Positions 33,884 through 45,857 of a DNA stretch of 64,000 nt are shown here, one piece after another. Positions within the stretch are counted from its first letter, which is position 1. Each line of letters starts with the position of its first letter. The notes beneath the pieces are model-generated. The model made no database searches. It saw nothing but the letters and a program-made list of their open reading frames with translations, and was not told the DNA's origin. Origin of the DNA: Galeruca laticollis (lineage: Eukaryota; Arthropoda; Insecta; Coleoptera; Chrysomelidae). The translations under genes and the position numbers were made by a program. Where the stretch lies: positions 141,032,305-141,096,304 of the forward strand of contig OY998176.1 in the NCBI GenBank assembly GCA_963921935.1, written 5' to 3'.

Positions 33884-36428
33884 GACTTACGCGACTCACT
33901 TTCTCGGCCGTATCCGGAAAGTATTCACCGACCCCTCGCGCGTGCCATTGGGGTTTGGCTCTGTGGGAGCTCGGGCCAAATGGGTAAGGGTTTTCTAAGT
34001 TGGATTAGATGGTGTTAGGTTAGGGCCCGAGCCCATCGCTGATAGGGCTCGGCACGGTTAATGGGGATGAAGTTCATCATGTTCCATTTGTCCGGTGGAT
34101 GTTTCGATGGTCTATCCTTCGTCGTTCAAAAATTTTCTGGTGATATGACATGTCTGGAGTATCACCGTCCTCTGGATAATTTTTTCGAGGCCTTTAGGTA
34201 GGTTGTGTTGCTCCAAATATTTCAAGAACCTCTTCGTCACCACGCCTGTAGCCGATATTATGACTGGGATTGTTCTCACTTCTTCTAATCTCCATACGTG
34301 TTTAAGTTCGATAGCCAAGTTTTGGTATTTATTTCTCTTTTCAACCTCCGTTTTCTGCAGGTTGCTGGTTAGGGGGCATCCTATATCAATAATGGTGGCC
34401 TTCTTATCTTTCTTTTTGATCACCAGGATATCAGGGCGGTTGTGATCTAAAGTCCTATCGGAGTGGATTGGTCTAGCCCAGTACAGCACTGTTTCTTCGT
34501 TTTCTCAAACAGCTTGAGGTACATATGTATAGAAGGGTGGTGGGTTAGTAACAAGTCCTAAGTCAAGTGCTAATTCTCTGTGGATGATCTTCGCCACTTC
34601 GTTGTGTCTTCCCAGATACATTTCCGTAGCCAAAGCAGGGCAGCCCCCAGTGACATGTTCGATAGTTTCTCCCACTGCTTTACACTTTCTGCAGACATCC
34701 TTAACGTCGGGGACTTTAAGAATGTATTTCTCATAATTTCTATTTCGGATGATGCTATCCTGAATGGCTGTTATAAATCCCTCGGTCTCTGGGTGTAACG
34801 TTCCTTCCTTCAGCCATAGAAGCGAGGTTTCCTTATCAATCTCTGGGTTGTTTAACGCATTGGGATACTTTCCGTGGAGCACCTTGTCTTGCCATGCTGT
34901 TTGGATATCCTCGTTCGTTAGGATCGTTACAGCATGTTGTCGATCTTTGAGGTTAAGCGGTGTATATCTGTTGTCACTCTCCACTATTTTCTTAATGAGA
35001 GGCCTGTTCGAGTTACAGAAGTAGAGTCTCATGTTCTTCTCTTGGATTCGGCACATTCTTTTGACGCTGCTTAATCCCCTGCCCCCTTGCGTTCTAGGTA
35101 TATATAGTCTTTCAACTGCGCTCTTTGGGTGATGCATTCGAAACTTCGTAAGTGTAGTCCTCGTCATTCTGTCTAGGTCCTCCAGGTCTGTATCTGAATA
35201 CTTTAGTATTCCAAATAAATACGCCAGACTAGGGACAGCATATGTGTTGATGGCTGTAATCATGTTCCTAGAGTTGAGTTTAGTATTCAGGAGCTTATTT
35301 AAGCGCTGTTTGTACTTTTCTCTGAACTCCTTCTTTAGTTGTGTGTGGTCTATCCTTCTATTCTGCAAAATTCCGAGGTACTTGTACGTTTCTTCTGGAC
35401 GAATTTGCGCAAAATAACGTGTATTTTCCATCAGCTGTGGTAATCTTCCTTTTGTGACATGTATTTCGGCACATTTCTCCAGTCCAAATTCCATTTTAAT
35501 ATCGTCGCTGAATGTTTTAACATTAGCCACTAGTGATTCCAATTGTCTTGGATTCTCAGCATACAGCTTGATGTCAACCATAAACAGCAAATGGCTGAGC
35601 TTCGAATTTGGTTGAATGGGATCTATTCGGAAACCGTAGGTGGTGTCAATCAGTATTGCAGAAAGCGGATTGATAGCGAGGCAAAACCATAATGGACTCA
35701 GCGAATCCCCCTGATATATCCCTCTTCTAATCTTGATGTTCGAAATAGTGCTTCCTCCAGTTCTCGTCTGAGTTTCCCATGTCGTTAATGCATGTGTTAG
35801 TAACCGGATGATGGTGGGACTAACTTCGTGGATCTCTAGAACTTTTACCAGCCAGTCATGAGGTACCAGGTCGAATGCCTTTTTGTAGTCTATGTAGGCC
35901 ATGCTAATGTTTTCGACGTTTTATTTCAGCTTGCTTGATTGTTACCGCATCTATAGTTAATTGCTGCTTGCATCCAAGTGATCTCTTTACGCATCCCCGC
36001 TGTTCTGGGCCAATTATATTGTTTATCTCACAATGTTCATTGATTCGCCTATGTATTAATGACGTGAGAAGTTTGTAGATCACAGACAAGCAGGTGATTG
36101 GTCTGTAGTTTTTCGGGTCTTCCAGGTCTCCTTTTTTGGGTAGAAGGTAAGTTACTCCTTGACCCAGAAATTCGGGAAATCTTGTTGGATCTTCAAGAAT
36201 TTTGTTGAATGCTTTGGCAAAATGTAGAAATAGGGCTGGGAATGATTTCAACCAAAAGTTCTGTATGTTGTCCGGACCAGGCGCTTTCCAACTTGAAGTG
36301 TTCTTTATGCACTCTTCGACATCTGTAGGGGTAATATCACTATCTGGCATATCTGGAATATCACTTGCATTGCGCTCCGCTATTTGGAGCCACGTAGCGG
36401 CTTGGTTGAATTTCACGGTATTTGATCA
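33884..36428 (-). mobile_element. Dong/R4-like LINE, copy 1
   Basis: Minus-strand element between two (ATT)n tracts. The 3' untranslated region (33884-34110) is GC-rich, and the element is 5' truncated at the start of the reverse transcriptase. It carries a reverse transcriptase, a CCHC finger and a C-terminal restriction-like endonuclease, the layout of R4/Dong-type LINEs. As I recall, Bombyx Dong inserts into TAA repeats, which would explain the flanks. Confidence 0.75.
34112..36416 (-). pseudogene. Dong/R4-like polyprotein, two lesions
   Basis: Three open stretches on the minus strand. 36416-35904: reverse transcriptase start (WKAPGPDNIQNFWLKSF, VTYLLPKKGDLEDPKNYRPI). A one-base shift at about 35903 leads to 35902-34505: YIDYKKAFDLVPHDWL, RGIYQGDSLSPLWFCLAINP, then the catalytic box LLFMVDIKLYA, in which the first Asp of MDD is Val, so this copy cannot polymerise. 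Next come the thumb (YKYLGILQNRRIDH) and a finger (CRKCKAVGETIEHVTGGC). An in-frame TGA at about 34502-34504 follows. The last stretch, to 34112, is the endonuclease with RPDILVIKKKDKKATIIDI, showing the PD...D core of restriction-like nucleases. Confidence 0.8.
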
Positions 36429-36484
<56 letters not shown>

Positions 36485-36497
36485 TTATTATTATTTT
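36429..36497. repeat. (ATT)n microsatellite
   Basis: ATT trinucleotides with a few T-run interruptions, between two minus-strand Dong-like elements. Confidence 0.95.
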
Positions 36498-36882
36498 TTA
36501 TTTTTTCACACTTGTACGTGGCTGGTGGTAGCAGTTTCTACCGGACGCAGTTGCATCAAGGTATAAACCTACTTAATTAGGGGGTTAGTGTTCTTCGGAC
36601 AATCGCAGTTGTTCCTAGAATTACTGCTTTTTGCATTAAACCACATATATGTCGAGATATGCTTAGCTCTTCCAGGTGTTTAGTTACTTTAACGTGCACT
36701 AAGCCATTTGCAGAAATAATGAATAGTTTGATCTCTACCTTTCTTAAATTCCATAAATCTCTTACCTCATCTGCTAGCGGACGATATCGCATTATCTTGT
36801 CTTTGTAAGCTTTCCGCAGATTTTCGTCCAGTGGGACCGAAAAATCAATAATGATCGCAGATTTGCTGTTTTTATCTAACAC
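36498..36882 (-). pseudogene. Dong/R4-like LINE, copy 2 (endonuclease fragment)
   Basis: Minus-strand frame of about 100 codons: VLDKNSKSAIIIDFSVPLDE, YRPLADEVRDLWNLRKVEI, FIISANGLVHVKVTKHLEEL, RRTLTP, stop at 36577. This is the restriction-like endonuclease end of the same class as copy 1, cut at the 5' side by (ATT)n (36883) just before the Asp motif. About 80 bp of 3' untranslated sequence leads into the (ATT)n at 36429-36497. Confidence 0.75.
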
Positions 36883-36913
36883 GATTATTATTATTATTAT
36901 TATTATTATTATT
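36883..36913. repeat. (ATT)n microsatellite
   Basis: About ten ATT units joining a truncated minus-strand element to a truncated plus-strand element. Confidence 0.95.
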
Positions 36914-38269
36914 TGGCCCAACTCTTTAAAAATATCAAAAATTGTGCCCGTTCATAAGGGGGGAGATGTGGATGAACTGGATAATTACAGACCAATAGCG
37001 ATCGTTCCCATATTATCTAAAATATTTGAGATCCTGATAAGGGATAGGTTTATATCTTATTTGGAAAAACAAAGTATTCTCTCGGCGTCACAGTTCGCAT
37101 TCCAAAAGAACAAGTCCACTGTCTCTGCATTGGTTACAATTGTAGATGACATAGTGGACAGCCTCGATAGGGGACATGAAGTTCGTGCTACTTTATGTGA
37201 TTTGTCTAAGGCGTTTGATTACGTTAATACTCAAACTCTTCTGGATAAAATGAAATTTTACGGGTTCAGAGATAAGCAATATGACCTTATGTTTTCTTAT
37301 CTCAATAATTGACGGCAATACGTTTACTTAAACAACGTACATTCACACGAAATTAAAATGAATAACGGAGTACCCCAGGGTTCCGTTCTGGGCCCTTTAT
37401 TATTTTTAATTTACGTCAATGATTTACCCCAATCTTTGGAACAGCAGAGCAGAGTGGTTCTATATGCTGATGATGCTACCTTAATTTCAAACGAGGGAGT
37501 TGCTGCGAGGAATGGAAGTCTTGATATGGCAAAAAATTGGTTTCAAGCAAATAAACTCAAACTAAATGAATCAAAAACTCAACATATTCTTTTCAGTGTT
37601 GACAAATTTGCAGAAAAGTCGGAGCCTGTTAAATTGTTGGGAATTGTATTCGATACTTCGTTGACTTGGTCGAGCCAGATTGATCGATTATGCTCAAAAA
37701 TATCTTCTCAAATATTCGTATTGAGACAGTTACGTAAAAATATTAGTGACAATAATGTAATGAAAGTCGCCTACTGTGCCTTGATTCACAGTCATCTGTC
37801 TTATGGCATATCACTATGGGGTAACTCAAGCAGGCTCCATAAGGTTTTTTTGCTCCAAAAGGCAGCAATCCGAATTGTGGACGGATCAGCATACCGAGCG
37901 CATTGTATAGAAATTTTTAAGAAATATAAGATTCTGTGTCTACCCTGCCAATATATCTTTGACCAACTTCTAAGAATACATCGGAACCTAAATTCTATTT
38001 CGAGTCATAGCGATTTACACGGTTACAGTACTAGAAATGCAAATGATCTAGTAAATATCTTTTCACGTCTGTCAACGGCTAAACGGAACCGACTTGATTT
38101 CAATCTGTTTAATAAATTAGATAAACTATACCCGGAGGAAAAAATAAAGGAAATGAGCGATGCGAAATTTTCTAAATTTGTCAGAATTTATCTGATAGAA
38201 CACTGTTTTTACAGCATTGATGAGTACATGAGCTATTCCTTTGAGAGTGCATTATACTTGAATACCTGA
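36914..38269 (+). pseudogene. LINE copy C ORF2 fragment, one stop
   Basis: Open from WPNSLKISKIVPVHKGGD through RPIAIVPILSKIFE, FAFQKNKSTV, CDLSKAFDYV, then one TGA at 37310-37312 where the family has Arg in NNRRQYV. The same frame continues with MNNGVPQGSVLGPLLFLIYV, VVLYADDATLI (catalytic YADD intact), WFQANKLKLN, VKLLGIVFDTSLTW, YGISLWGNSSRLHK, to the stop at 38269. The endonuclease and the start of the reverse transcriptase are absent. Confidence 0.8.
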
Positions 38270-38559
38270 TGAAATATGGTTAGCTTACGATAATTGTTTA
38301 TTTTTTCTATACAGTTCTATACTTTTATATGTTTTTATATAGTTTTTCATCCTTTTATAATATGTCTTGGTGTACTTTTAGATTTTTGTTCTATTGTAGA
38401 TATTTTGTAACTATTTCTACTTTTTATTGTGTGATTGTTCTCTCTTTTTTTTGTTTTTTCTCATAATGTAATTAATTATCTATTAATCGTTTGTAATTAT
38501 ATTAATATTTTATATGAGATGACTATAAACGTGCCCTGTATGTAAAATGGTCAATAAAC

Positions 38560-38562
<3 letters not shown>
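36914..38562 (+). mobile_element. APE-type LINE copy C, 5' truncated
   Basis: Same family as copies A and B. Starts inside the reverse transcriptase directly at (ATT)n, and ends GTCAATAAACG followed by (TA)n. 3' untranslated region of about 290 bp after the stop at 38267-38269. Confidence 0.8.
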
Positions 38563-38637
<75 letters not shown>

Positions 38638-38683
38638 TATTATTATTATTATTATTATTAATATTATTAATATTATTGTTATT
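38563..38683. repeat. (TA)n then (ATT)n
   Basis: About 70 bp of TA dinucleotides followed by about 50 bp of ATT/AAT units, forming the boundary between LINE copies C and B. Confidence 0.95.
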
Positions 38684-39041
38684 GGTGGAATAGTTGTCAC
38701 AGTAACATTACATATAAATAGCTCTGTGAAAATCAGATATTTGACTTGGTATTTTTGTGAATTAATTATTTTTTGTAAGAGCAGCACGTTAATAAGAGTA
38801 TATTTTGTTTGTGCAATTGTGGAAGACATCAAAAACTGAAAGTTTAGTGATATACACTTGTTTTTACCATCCAGCTGTAAGTCTAAAAATATTTTATTTA
38901 TACTGATAACAGTAATTAACATCTTGGACATTGATGTTATTCCACCACGGTAAAAATTTTGGTTAAAATATTAGCTGAAAATCACGAGAAATAGAAATAT
39001 TTGATATTTAGATTTGCTCCATTGGCAAATACTGAATAGGA

Positions 39042-40013
39042 ATGTCGGACGCTGATCCTGAAGTTCCACATGAGTCATCGGAAGCGTGTATTAGATGTCG
39101 GAAAACTGTAAAAAAAATTAACTACGCATCTCGGTGTACCAAATGCGGTACTTTATCACACAATAGTTGCTTAAAGGACGTGAAACATATGAGTGACGGC
39201 TCAGTGATTTGCTGTGGGGATACAGAGAGAAAGGTTAAAGAAGTAAAAGATACGAAATCAGATTATGAATTGGGTAGTGTGGCAGATAAGATCACAATTA
39301 AATACCTAGAAGAGATAATAAAACAAAAAGATTTAATAATTAAAAATCAGGAAGTTGCAATTCAAAAACAAGATCTCGCCATAAACTGTCTAAGGGACCA
39401 ACTATCTTTATTAAAATGTGTTACCACGGATGCAACTTCTTCACATTTAAATCTAGATGTACCGAAAAATTCAACAGTTCTCAGAACTCCTACTCTACCC
39501 TCTCCGCTATCAAAAAATGGAAATACACCTGTAATAAAATGTAATGATCCCTGTAAAAATCAGCCGGTAACAAAGAATGCTTTAAGAAATGCACTTCATA
39601 ATGCAAAAACTGTCCAGGTTTGCCATGATGTGGTTAATTTGACAAAGAGTGATTTATTGGATGCGGGAACAAAGAAGAAGACAACAAGAAACATATTGAA
39701 AGGAAGTAACGGAGATTTCTCAAAATGCCCATTCAAAGCAGCAGTATCCTTCACAAATAGCCATAGACATTATCACGTGACAAATTTTGAACCCGACGTA
39801 GACCCAAATGATTTAAAGGACTATTTGAAAAATTATGCGCCCAATGTTATAGTTATAAAATTGAATTCACGTCAACCTAGTGCTTATTCATCATTCAAAA
39901 TTTCGGTGCCTGTTAATGAAGTGGACAGTATTCTTAAGAATGATATATGGCCAGACAATATATCGGTAAATAGGTTTTTTTCAGGAAGACGTCAAATTCA
40001 GTTCACCAGTTAG
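39042..40013 (+). CDS. LINE copy B ORF1 protein
   Basis: 323 codons, intact, from ATG 39042. Same domain order as copy A: PHD-like finger near residues 17-45 (CIRCRKTVKKINYASRCTKC, then CGTLSHNSCL), a coiled coil around 85-125 (KYLEEIIKQKDLIIKNQEVA), and a C-terminal RRM-like region (HYHVTNFEPDVDPNDLKDYL, VIKLNSRQPSAYSSFKI, WPDNISVNRFFSGRR). It differs considerably from copy A in the middle, so the two copies represent different subfamilies. It likely coats element RNA. Confidence 0.8.
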   Translation: MSDADPEVPHESSEACIRCRKTVKKINYASRCTKCGTLSHNSCLKDVKHMSDGSVICCGDTERKVKEVKDTKSDYELGSVADKITIKYLEEIIKQKDLIIKNQEVAIQKQDLAINCLRDQLSLLKCVTTDATSSHLNLDVPKNSTVLRTPTLPSPLSKNGNTPVIKCNDPCKNQPVTKNALRNALHNAKTVQVCHDVVNLTKSDLLDAGTKKKTTRNILKGSNGDFSKCPFKAAVSFTNSHRHYHVTNFEPDVDPNDLKDYLKNYAPNVIVIKLNSRQPSAYSSFKISVPVNEVDSILKNDIWPDNISVNRFFSGRRQIQFTS

Positions 40014-40054
40014 TACATAATTTATGTGAAGATGATAATATATTCATTGATACA

Positions 40055-42819
40055 ATGCTTTTTGAAAAATTTGAGTACTCAGTATTTCATCTAAATGTCC
40101 AAAGTCTTACAAATAAAGTCAATAACCTGACTGTATTCTTGGATGAATATCCATTTGATATACTCTGTATTGGTGAGCACTGGCTTGATATAAATAGTTT
40201 AGAGAGCATCAAATTAAGTGGTTACTCATTAGCATCTAGTTACTGTAGATCTTCCAGAAAATTACATGGTGGTGTAGCTATATTTGCATCTCATCATATT
40301 AATTTAAGTTATATTGATATCAGTGACTTTTGTATACCTTTCCATGCGGAGGTCTGTGCTGCTGAAATAAAACAAAGAAATTGTGTTTTGTTAGTCATAT
40401 ACAAATCATCCAGTAAAGGCAAATTAGAGATATTTGTGGATCAGCTACAGAGTGTTATTAATAAGTTATACACAAAGTACAAATCTATTATTATCATGGG
40501 GGATTTTAATCTAGACTTGAATGATGATAGTGAGTACTCAAAGATTTTGATAAATATTTTTTGTGCGTATGGTCTAAGACACTTGGTTCATATGCCGACT
40601 AGAATAACTAACACAACTAGCTCATGTATTGATAATATAGTCACAAACTTAGATGATGATAAACTCCATACAGGGGTGTATGAACCATTAGTGTCGGATG
40701 ATAGTGGTAATTATTTGTTTTTTAGAATTGATCATTGTAATAATACATCCGTTAGGAAGTGTATGAGAAGAATTGTAAATAATAATAATTTAATTAGTTT
40801 TGTAAACCAAATTCAGGAAGTTCAATGGCCTGATTCTGGACGACTAAATTCGGATCAGTATGCAAATCTCATTACCGATATACTGTCTACATGTGCTGAT
40901 ACATGTTTTCCTTTGAAATCAATTGCTCATAGAAAGACAGCTTTAAACTGGTTTACAAGCGAACTTAAGGCAAAGCGTAATGAAGTCTACCATTTGAGAG
41001 AGAAATTTAGGTCTGAAAAATCACTCTTAGATTGGTATAAATACTGTCAATTGCGGAAAGACTACCGTAAATCGCTTAAAATTGCGAAAAAGAATGCATA
41101 TGAAAAAAACATCAATGAGTCAGATAACAAGAGTAAAGCTATCTGGAGTATTGTAAATCAGGAAAGAAACACTAAACATCAGAACAGAATGTCGCACACA
41201 TTAGAATCTAGTGAATTCAACAAATTTTTCGCAGGCATATCGGAAACTATTCTGAAAAGTATTGATAGTCCCCAAACTGACCCATTACATTTTTTGAATG
41301 CCCTACCTAGAACATCATCATCTTTTTTCATGTCGTCAATTTTGGACACTGATGTTCACGAGGCTGTATTATCTCTAAAATGTAAGCCAAGTCTGGATTT
41401 TTATAATTTGAACGCAAAGATGATTAAAGTTACTTTGACTTCGCTAGTTGGACCATTGATAACCTTATACAACAAATGTATAAATGAGGGGAACTGGCCC
41501 CACGTACTGAGAATATCAAAAATTATTCCGGTATTCAAAAGTGGCGACATCGATCTCGTTAACAACTATAGGCCTATAGCTATTATACCTATAATCTCGA
41601 AAATATTTGAAATACTGATAAAAAATAAACTAAGCTCCTATTTAGAACATAAGAACTTAATATCTGAATGTCAATTTGGGTTTCAGAAACATAAGTCAAC
41701 CATTCTGGCAATCTTGAATGTGATTGAGAGCATAGTTGAGGGTCTGGATGCGGGTAAAAACACGTGCGCCATTATGTGTGACCTAACTAAGGCCTTCGAC
41801 TGTGTGAGCTCGGACATTTTATTGCGAAAGATGGAACATTACGGATTCCGTGGTCGAGAGTTGGAATTGTTCAAATGTTATTTGGAAAATCGTCAGCAAT
41901 ACGTAAGCTACAATGGCTGTGAATCTAGTCGGATGTCGGTAAACGATGGAGTCCCGCAGGGTTCAGTGTTAGGACCATTATTATTTTTACTATACATAAA
42001 CGATCTACCGGCGTCTCTTGTTTGTCGATCGGTTTTATTTGCAGACGATGCTACATTCTTAATGAAAGGAGAGGAAAATGTCAGCATCGAGAATCTAAAG
42101 TTAGCTAAATCTTGGTTTGATTCAAACAATTTGAAATTAAACGATGGGAAAACTAAAAAAATAACATTAGCTCTGTAAAACGAGGTACCAAAGGGGAATC
42201 TGTGAAATTGTTGGGTATCACATTAGATCCTGGTATCAATTGGGGGGACCACATAGACTCACTATGCTCAAAGATTTCATCACAGATTTTTGCAATGAGA
42301 CAATTACGCTCATCTATTGGTAGTAATCTTGTTATGCGTACGATTTACTTTGCGTTGATCCACAGTCATCTGGCTCATGGTATCTCTCTATGGGGTAACT
42401 CTAGCAGAGTACAAAGAGTCTTTACTCTTCAGAAGACTGCTTTGCGCATTATTCATAATGCAAAAAGTCGAGTACATTGCAGTGGACTTTTCGCGGAATA
42501 TGGGATCCTGCCATTGCCTTGCATGTACATGTTTGAGACACTTCTGTGTATTCATAGGGGTGTACTACATATGGCAACTCATTCTGGTGTTCACTGTTAT
42601 ACCACCAGAGGTGCAGAGCGACTCATTGTGCCTTTTTCTAGGCTGCATCAAACACAATACAACAAACTATATGTTAGATTGTATAATAAGTTTCTAGATT
42701 TGCATGCTGATAAGAATGTGAAAAATATGAGCCAGAATCAGTTCTATAGATTTTCAAAACAATTTTTACTACAAAATTGTTTTTACGCAGTTCGGGACTA
42801 CATGTCGTTCAATTATTAG
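40055..42819 (+). pseudogene. LINE copy B ORF2 (endonuclease and reverse transcriptase), one indel
   Basis: Starts at ATG 40055, 41 bp after the ORF1 stop. Endonuclease: VFHLNVQSLTNKVNNL, IGEHWLD, IIMGDFNLDLN, and VSDDSGNYL, where the usual SDH reads SDD, so the catalytic His is lost. Reverse transcriptase: ISKIIPVFKSGD, FGFQKHKSTI, CDLTKAFDCV, GVPQGSVLGPLLFLLYIND, VLFADDATFL intact. A one-base deletion in the A7 run at about 42156-42162 shifts the frame; the continuation (VKLLGITLDPGINW to RDYMSFNY) is open to 42819. About 920 codons in total, as expected for the family. Confidence 0.85.
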
Positions 42820-43000
42820 TCTTACTAATTCATTCTTACATATATGTTACTTCAGAAATCTAATTTTATTAAAATATTGGTTTAACTTTATTTCTATTCT
42901 ATTATCTGATTTAGGAATTTTGAAAACTACTTAGTAATTTAATATTAGGACTACACAAATGCTTTTGTATTTAAAACTGGTCAATAAATCGTATCGTATC

Positions 43001-43160
<160 letters not shown>

Positions 43161-45266
43161 GCTAGCTGCTCGAAACTTGGTTCGGTAATTATTTAAGATT
43201 TTGTGACGGGCCTAAGCCAAGTCACATCCTCTTTCTATTGCAAAAATTTTCTTACTATTGAAGTTGTCTGTAGTATAACGGCTCTTTGTATGTTAGTGTG
43301 AGTAATTATAGGGTGAAGGTCTATTGTTTTTAAATGTTGTGCAAATGATTTAGTTGTTATACCTGTAACCGACATAACTATTGGAACTATTGAAATTCTA
43401 TCCCGTTCCCAACTTCTTTCATTTCCTTGGCTAAGGGTGTGTATTTTTCAATCTTTTCAGTTTCTTCCTGTATAACATTATCGTCATTTGGTATTGCGAT
43501 GTCCATGAAATATGTATGTTTTTCATCCTTGTCCATTAGGATTATATCTGGTCTATTGCAAATAATTATTCTGTCTGTGTGTATGGTTCTGTCCCAGTAT
43601 AATTTAAACTTGTCATTTTCAAGAACTTTTTCTGGTGTGTATTTGTAGTATGGTATTTCAGTTTGGGTTAATTTATGTTTCAGGGCAAGCTCTTGGTGAA
43701 TTATTTTTGCTGCTGTGTTATGTCTCTCAGTATACTGTATTCCTGCAAGAAGTTTGCACTCTCCTGTGATGTGTTCTATTGTTTCTGGAAATTGATGACA
43801 TTTTCTACATAGGTTCAACTCTATGTTTTTCTTAATTATGTATTTTCGATAGTTTTTAGTAGCTATAACTTCATCTTCTATGGCAAGGGCAAGACCCTCA
43901 GTCTCTGGAAATAGTAGTCCGGTTTGTAACCATTTATATGAGAGTGTTGTGTCAATCTCTGGATTTTGCATTAATTTGTATTGTTGCCCATGTAAAGTTT
44001 TACCTGCCCATGTATCTTTTTCACGATGTGCGATGTTTAGTGGTTCCTCGTGTACTACATTTCTGTCTAGATTAAGTGGTGTATATTCTTTGTCTGCCTT
44101 GACTATTGCTTGGTGTAGCGAGTTGCTTTTGTTTAGAAAGTACGATCTTAATTTTTCATTTTGAGTGCGATGTAACATTTGTATGTCTATAAGTCCTCTC
44201 CCACCTTACTTTCTATTCATTGTTATTCTCTCGATACAGGAGTTGTTTTGTGAGTTCAGTTCTACAGAGGCGATTGAGTTCTTCCAAATCCGTATCGGAC
44301 CATTTAATAATGCCAAAGGAGTAGGTCAATACGGGGATCACGTAGCTATTAATAGCTTTTGTGATATTTTTAGAATCAAGTTTTGATTGGAGAATCATTT
44401 TCAGTCTGTGTCTGAACTTTTCTTTGAGTTGTTTAATTTGAGTGTGGTTAATATTTACGTTTTGTTCAAACCCTAGGTATTTGTATGTATCTTCTGGGCC
44501 CATGTTTTGGAGTATCTCATCATGAAGTGTTTCTGTTGTATTTTGTTGTTTATGTTTTCCTCTGTACATATGCAGCATTTAACACTTATCGATGCCAAAA
44601 TCCATTTGTGTGTCCTGTGTGAATTTTCCCGTTGTGCGTAACAGTGATTTCATTTGTTGTTCGTCTTGTGCGAATATTTTCATATCGTCCATATATAGCA
44701 AATGGTTAATTGTGTGTTGTACAGACTTTTGATATTTGATTTTTAATCCATATGGCGTGTTGTTGAGAGTACTTGGAAGAGGGTTGAGACTGAGACAGAA
44801 CCATAAGGCACTAAGTGAGTCACCTTGAAATATTTCGTTTTTAATCTTTATATCTTTTATTTCTATTTGTTCTTCATCAGTGTTCAAATGTATTGTTGTT
44901 GTCCACATCAGCATAATTACCTTTAAGAAGGCACGAATGTAAGGGTCTATTTTATATATTTCCAGAACTTTTTGAAGCCAACTGTAGGGACTGGAATCAA
45001 ATGCTTTTTTGTAATCTATATAGCAGGTGATAACGTTTCTCTGCTGTTTTTCTGCTTGTTTCATAATAATGCTGTAAATTATTAGTTGTTCTTCACATCC
45101 ACGGCTATTTTTTCTGCAGCCCTTTTATTCCTCTGCGAGGATGTTGTTCTCAGTTAAATGTTTGTCAATTTTCAATGTATTTATTGCTGTGATTATTTTG
45201 TACAGGGTTGGTAAACATGTAATCGGTCTGTTTTTTGCTGGGTTTCTGGTGTCATCATTTTTAGGA
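43161..45266 (-). pseudogene. Dong/R4-like LINE, copy 3
   Basis: Minus-strand element, 5' truncated at a short (ATT)n (about 45267-45281), 3' end in (ATT)n. Reverse transcriptase text: NRPITCLPTLYKII, YIDYKKAFDSSPYSWL, IFQGDSLSALWFCLSLNPLP, and HLLYMDDMKIFAQ with the catalytic MDD intact, then YKYLGFEQNVNINH. A stop at 44579 and shifts near 44200 and 43410 break it. Then a finger (CRKCHQFPETIEHITGEC) and the restriction-like endonuclease (RPDIILMDKDEKHTYFMDI with the PD...D core, MSVTGITTKSFAQHL, ending near 43238). It differs clearly in sequence from copy 1, so these are separate lineages. Confidence 0.8.
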
Positions 45267-45289
45267 ATTATTATTATTATTAAAGTTAT

Positions 45290-45587
45290 ATCAATTATTA
45301 TTTGGTGACTTACAGCTACTGGTATTTTTCAAGGATTTCGGCTCATTTAAATGACCGTATAATCTTTCAAAATTCTCGAATTTCTCAACGCGTCTTCTAA
45401 GGAGGCATGTTATTTTTGAGGGCGCCGGTACATCTTGCAATGAAGGTGCTCAGTGCCATCTTATCACAATGATTTACGTGGTATCTTTCATCATTTTCAG
45501 TAAGACTAAAGTCGTTGCTAATTCTCTGTATAATCTTGCTTGCGTCTAATTAGTAAATATTATAATAAATGAATTATCCAAAACAAT
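45290..45587. other. unassigned stretch before an LTR-element leader
   Basis: No firm gene. On the minus strand SKIIQRISNDFSLTENDERY is open for about 40 codons and faintly recalls the AKIIHQELAL region of Dong-like elements, but this is not enough for a call. The right part may be the end of an LTR. Confidence 0.3.
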
Positions 45588-45857
45588 TGGCGCCCAGCGT
45601 GGGGCTGCATAAGTAAAGAGGACCCCAAAGATAAATAATATTTGAGGTTTAAAAAACATTTTGATATATTGATTTTATTTAGGAATTTAAGAAAAAATTA
45701 GAAAATATTTTTATAATTAAGATTGAATCTATAAATTCGTACATAAAATGAAATTGATATATTGAAAATGATCATCAGAAATAAAGGCAGAAGTGAAGAA
45801 GATAGTGATGGACAACAAGAAAATAAGAGTTTGAGCCTTTCTAGCCGTGATTCAGAA
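45588..45857 (+). pseudogene. LTR-retrotransposon leader and start of gag
   Basis: TGGCGCCCAGCGTGGGGC at 45588-45605 has the form of a tRNA primer-binding site of Ty3/gypsy-type elements, with the end of an LTR expected just upstream. After about 160 bp an ATG at 45768 opens a charged, Ser-rich frame (MIIRNKGRSEEDSDGQQENK) typical of a gag start, which is cut at 45858 where the hAT element begins. The continuation was not found on the far side. Confidence 0.4.
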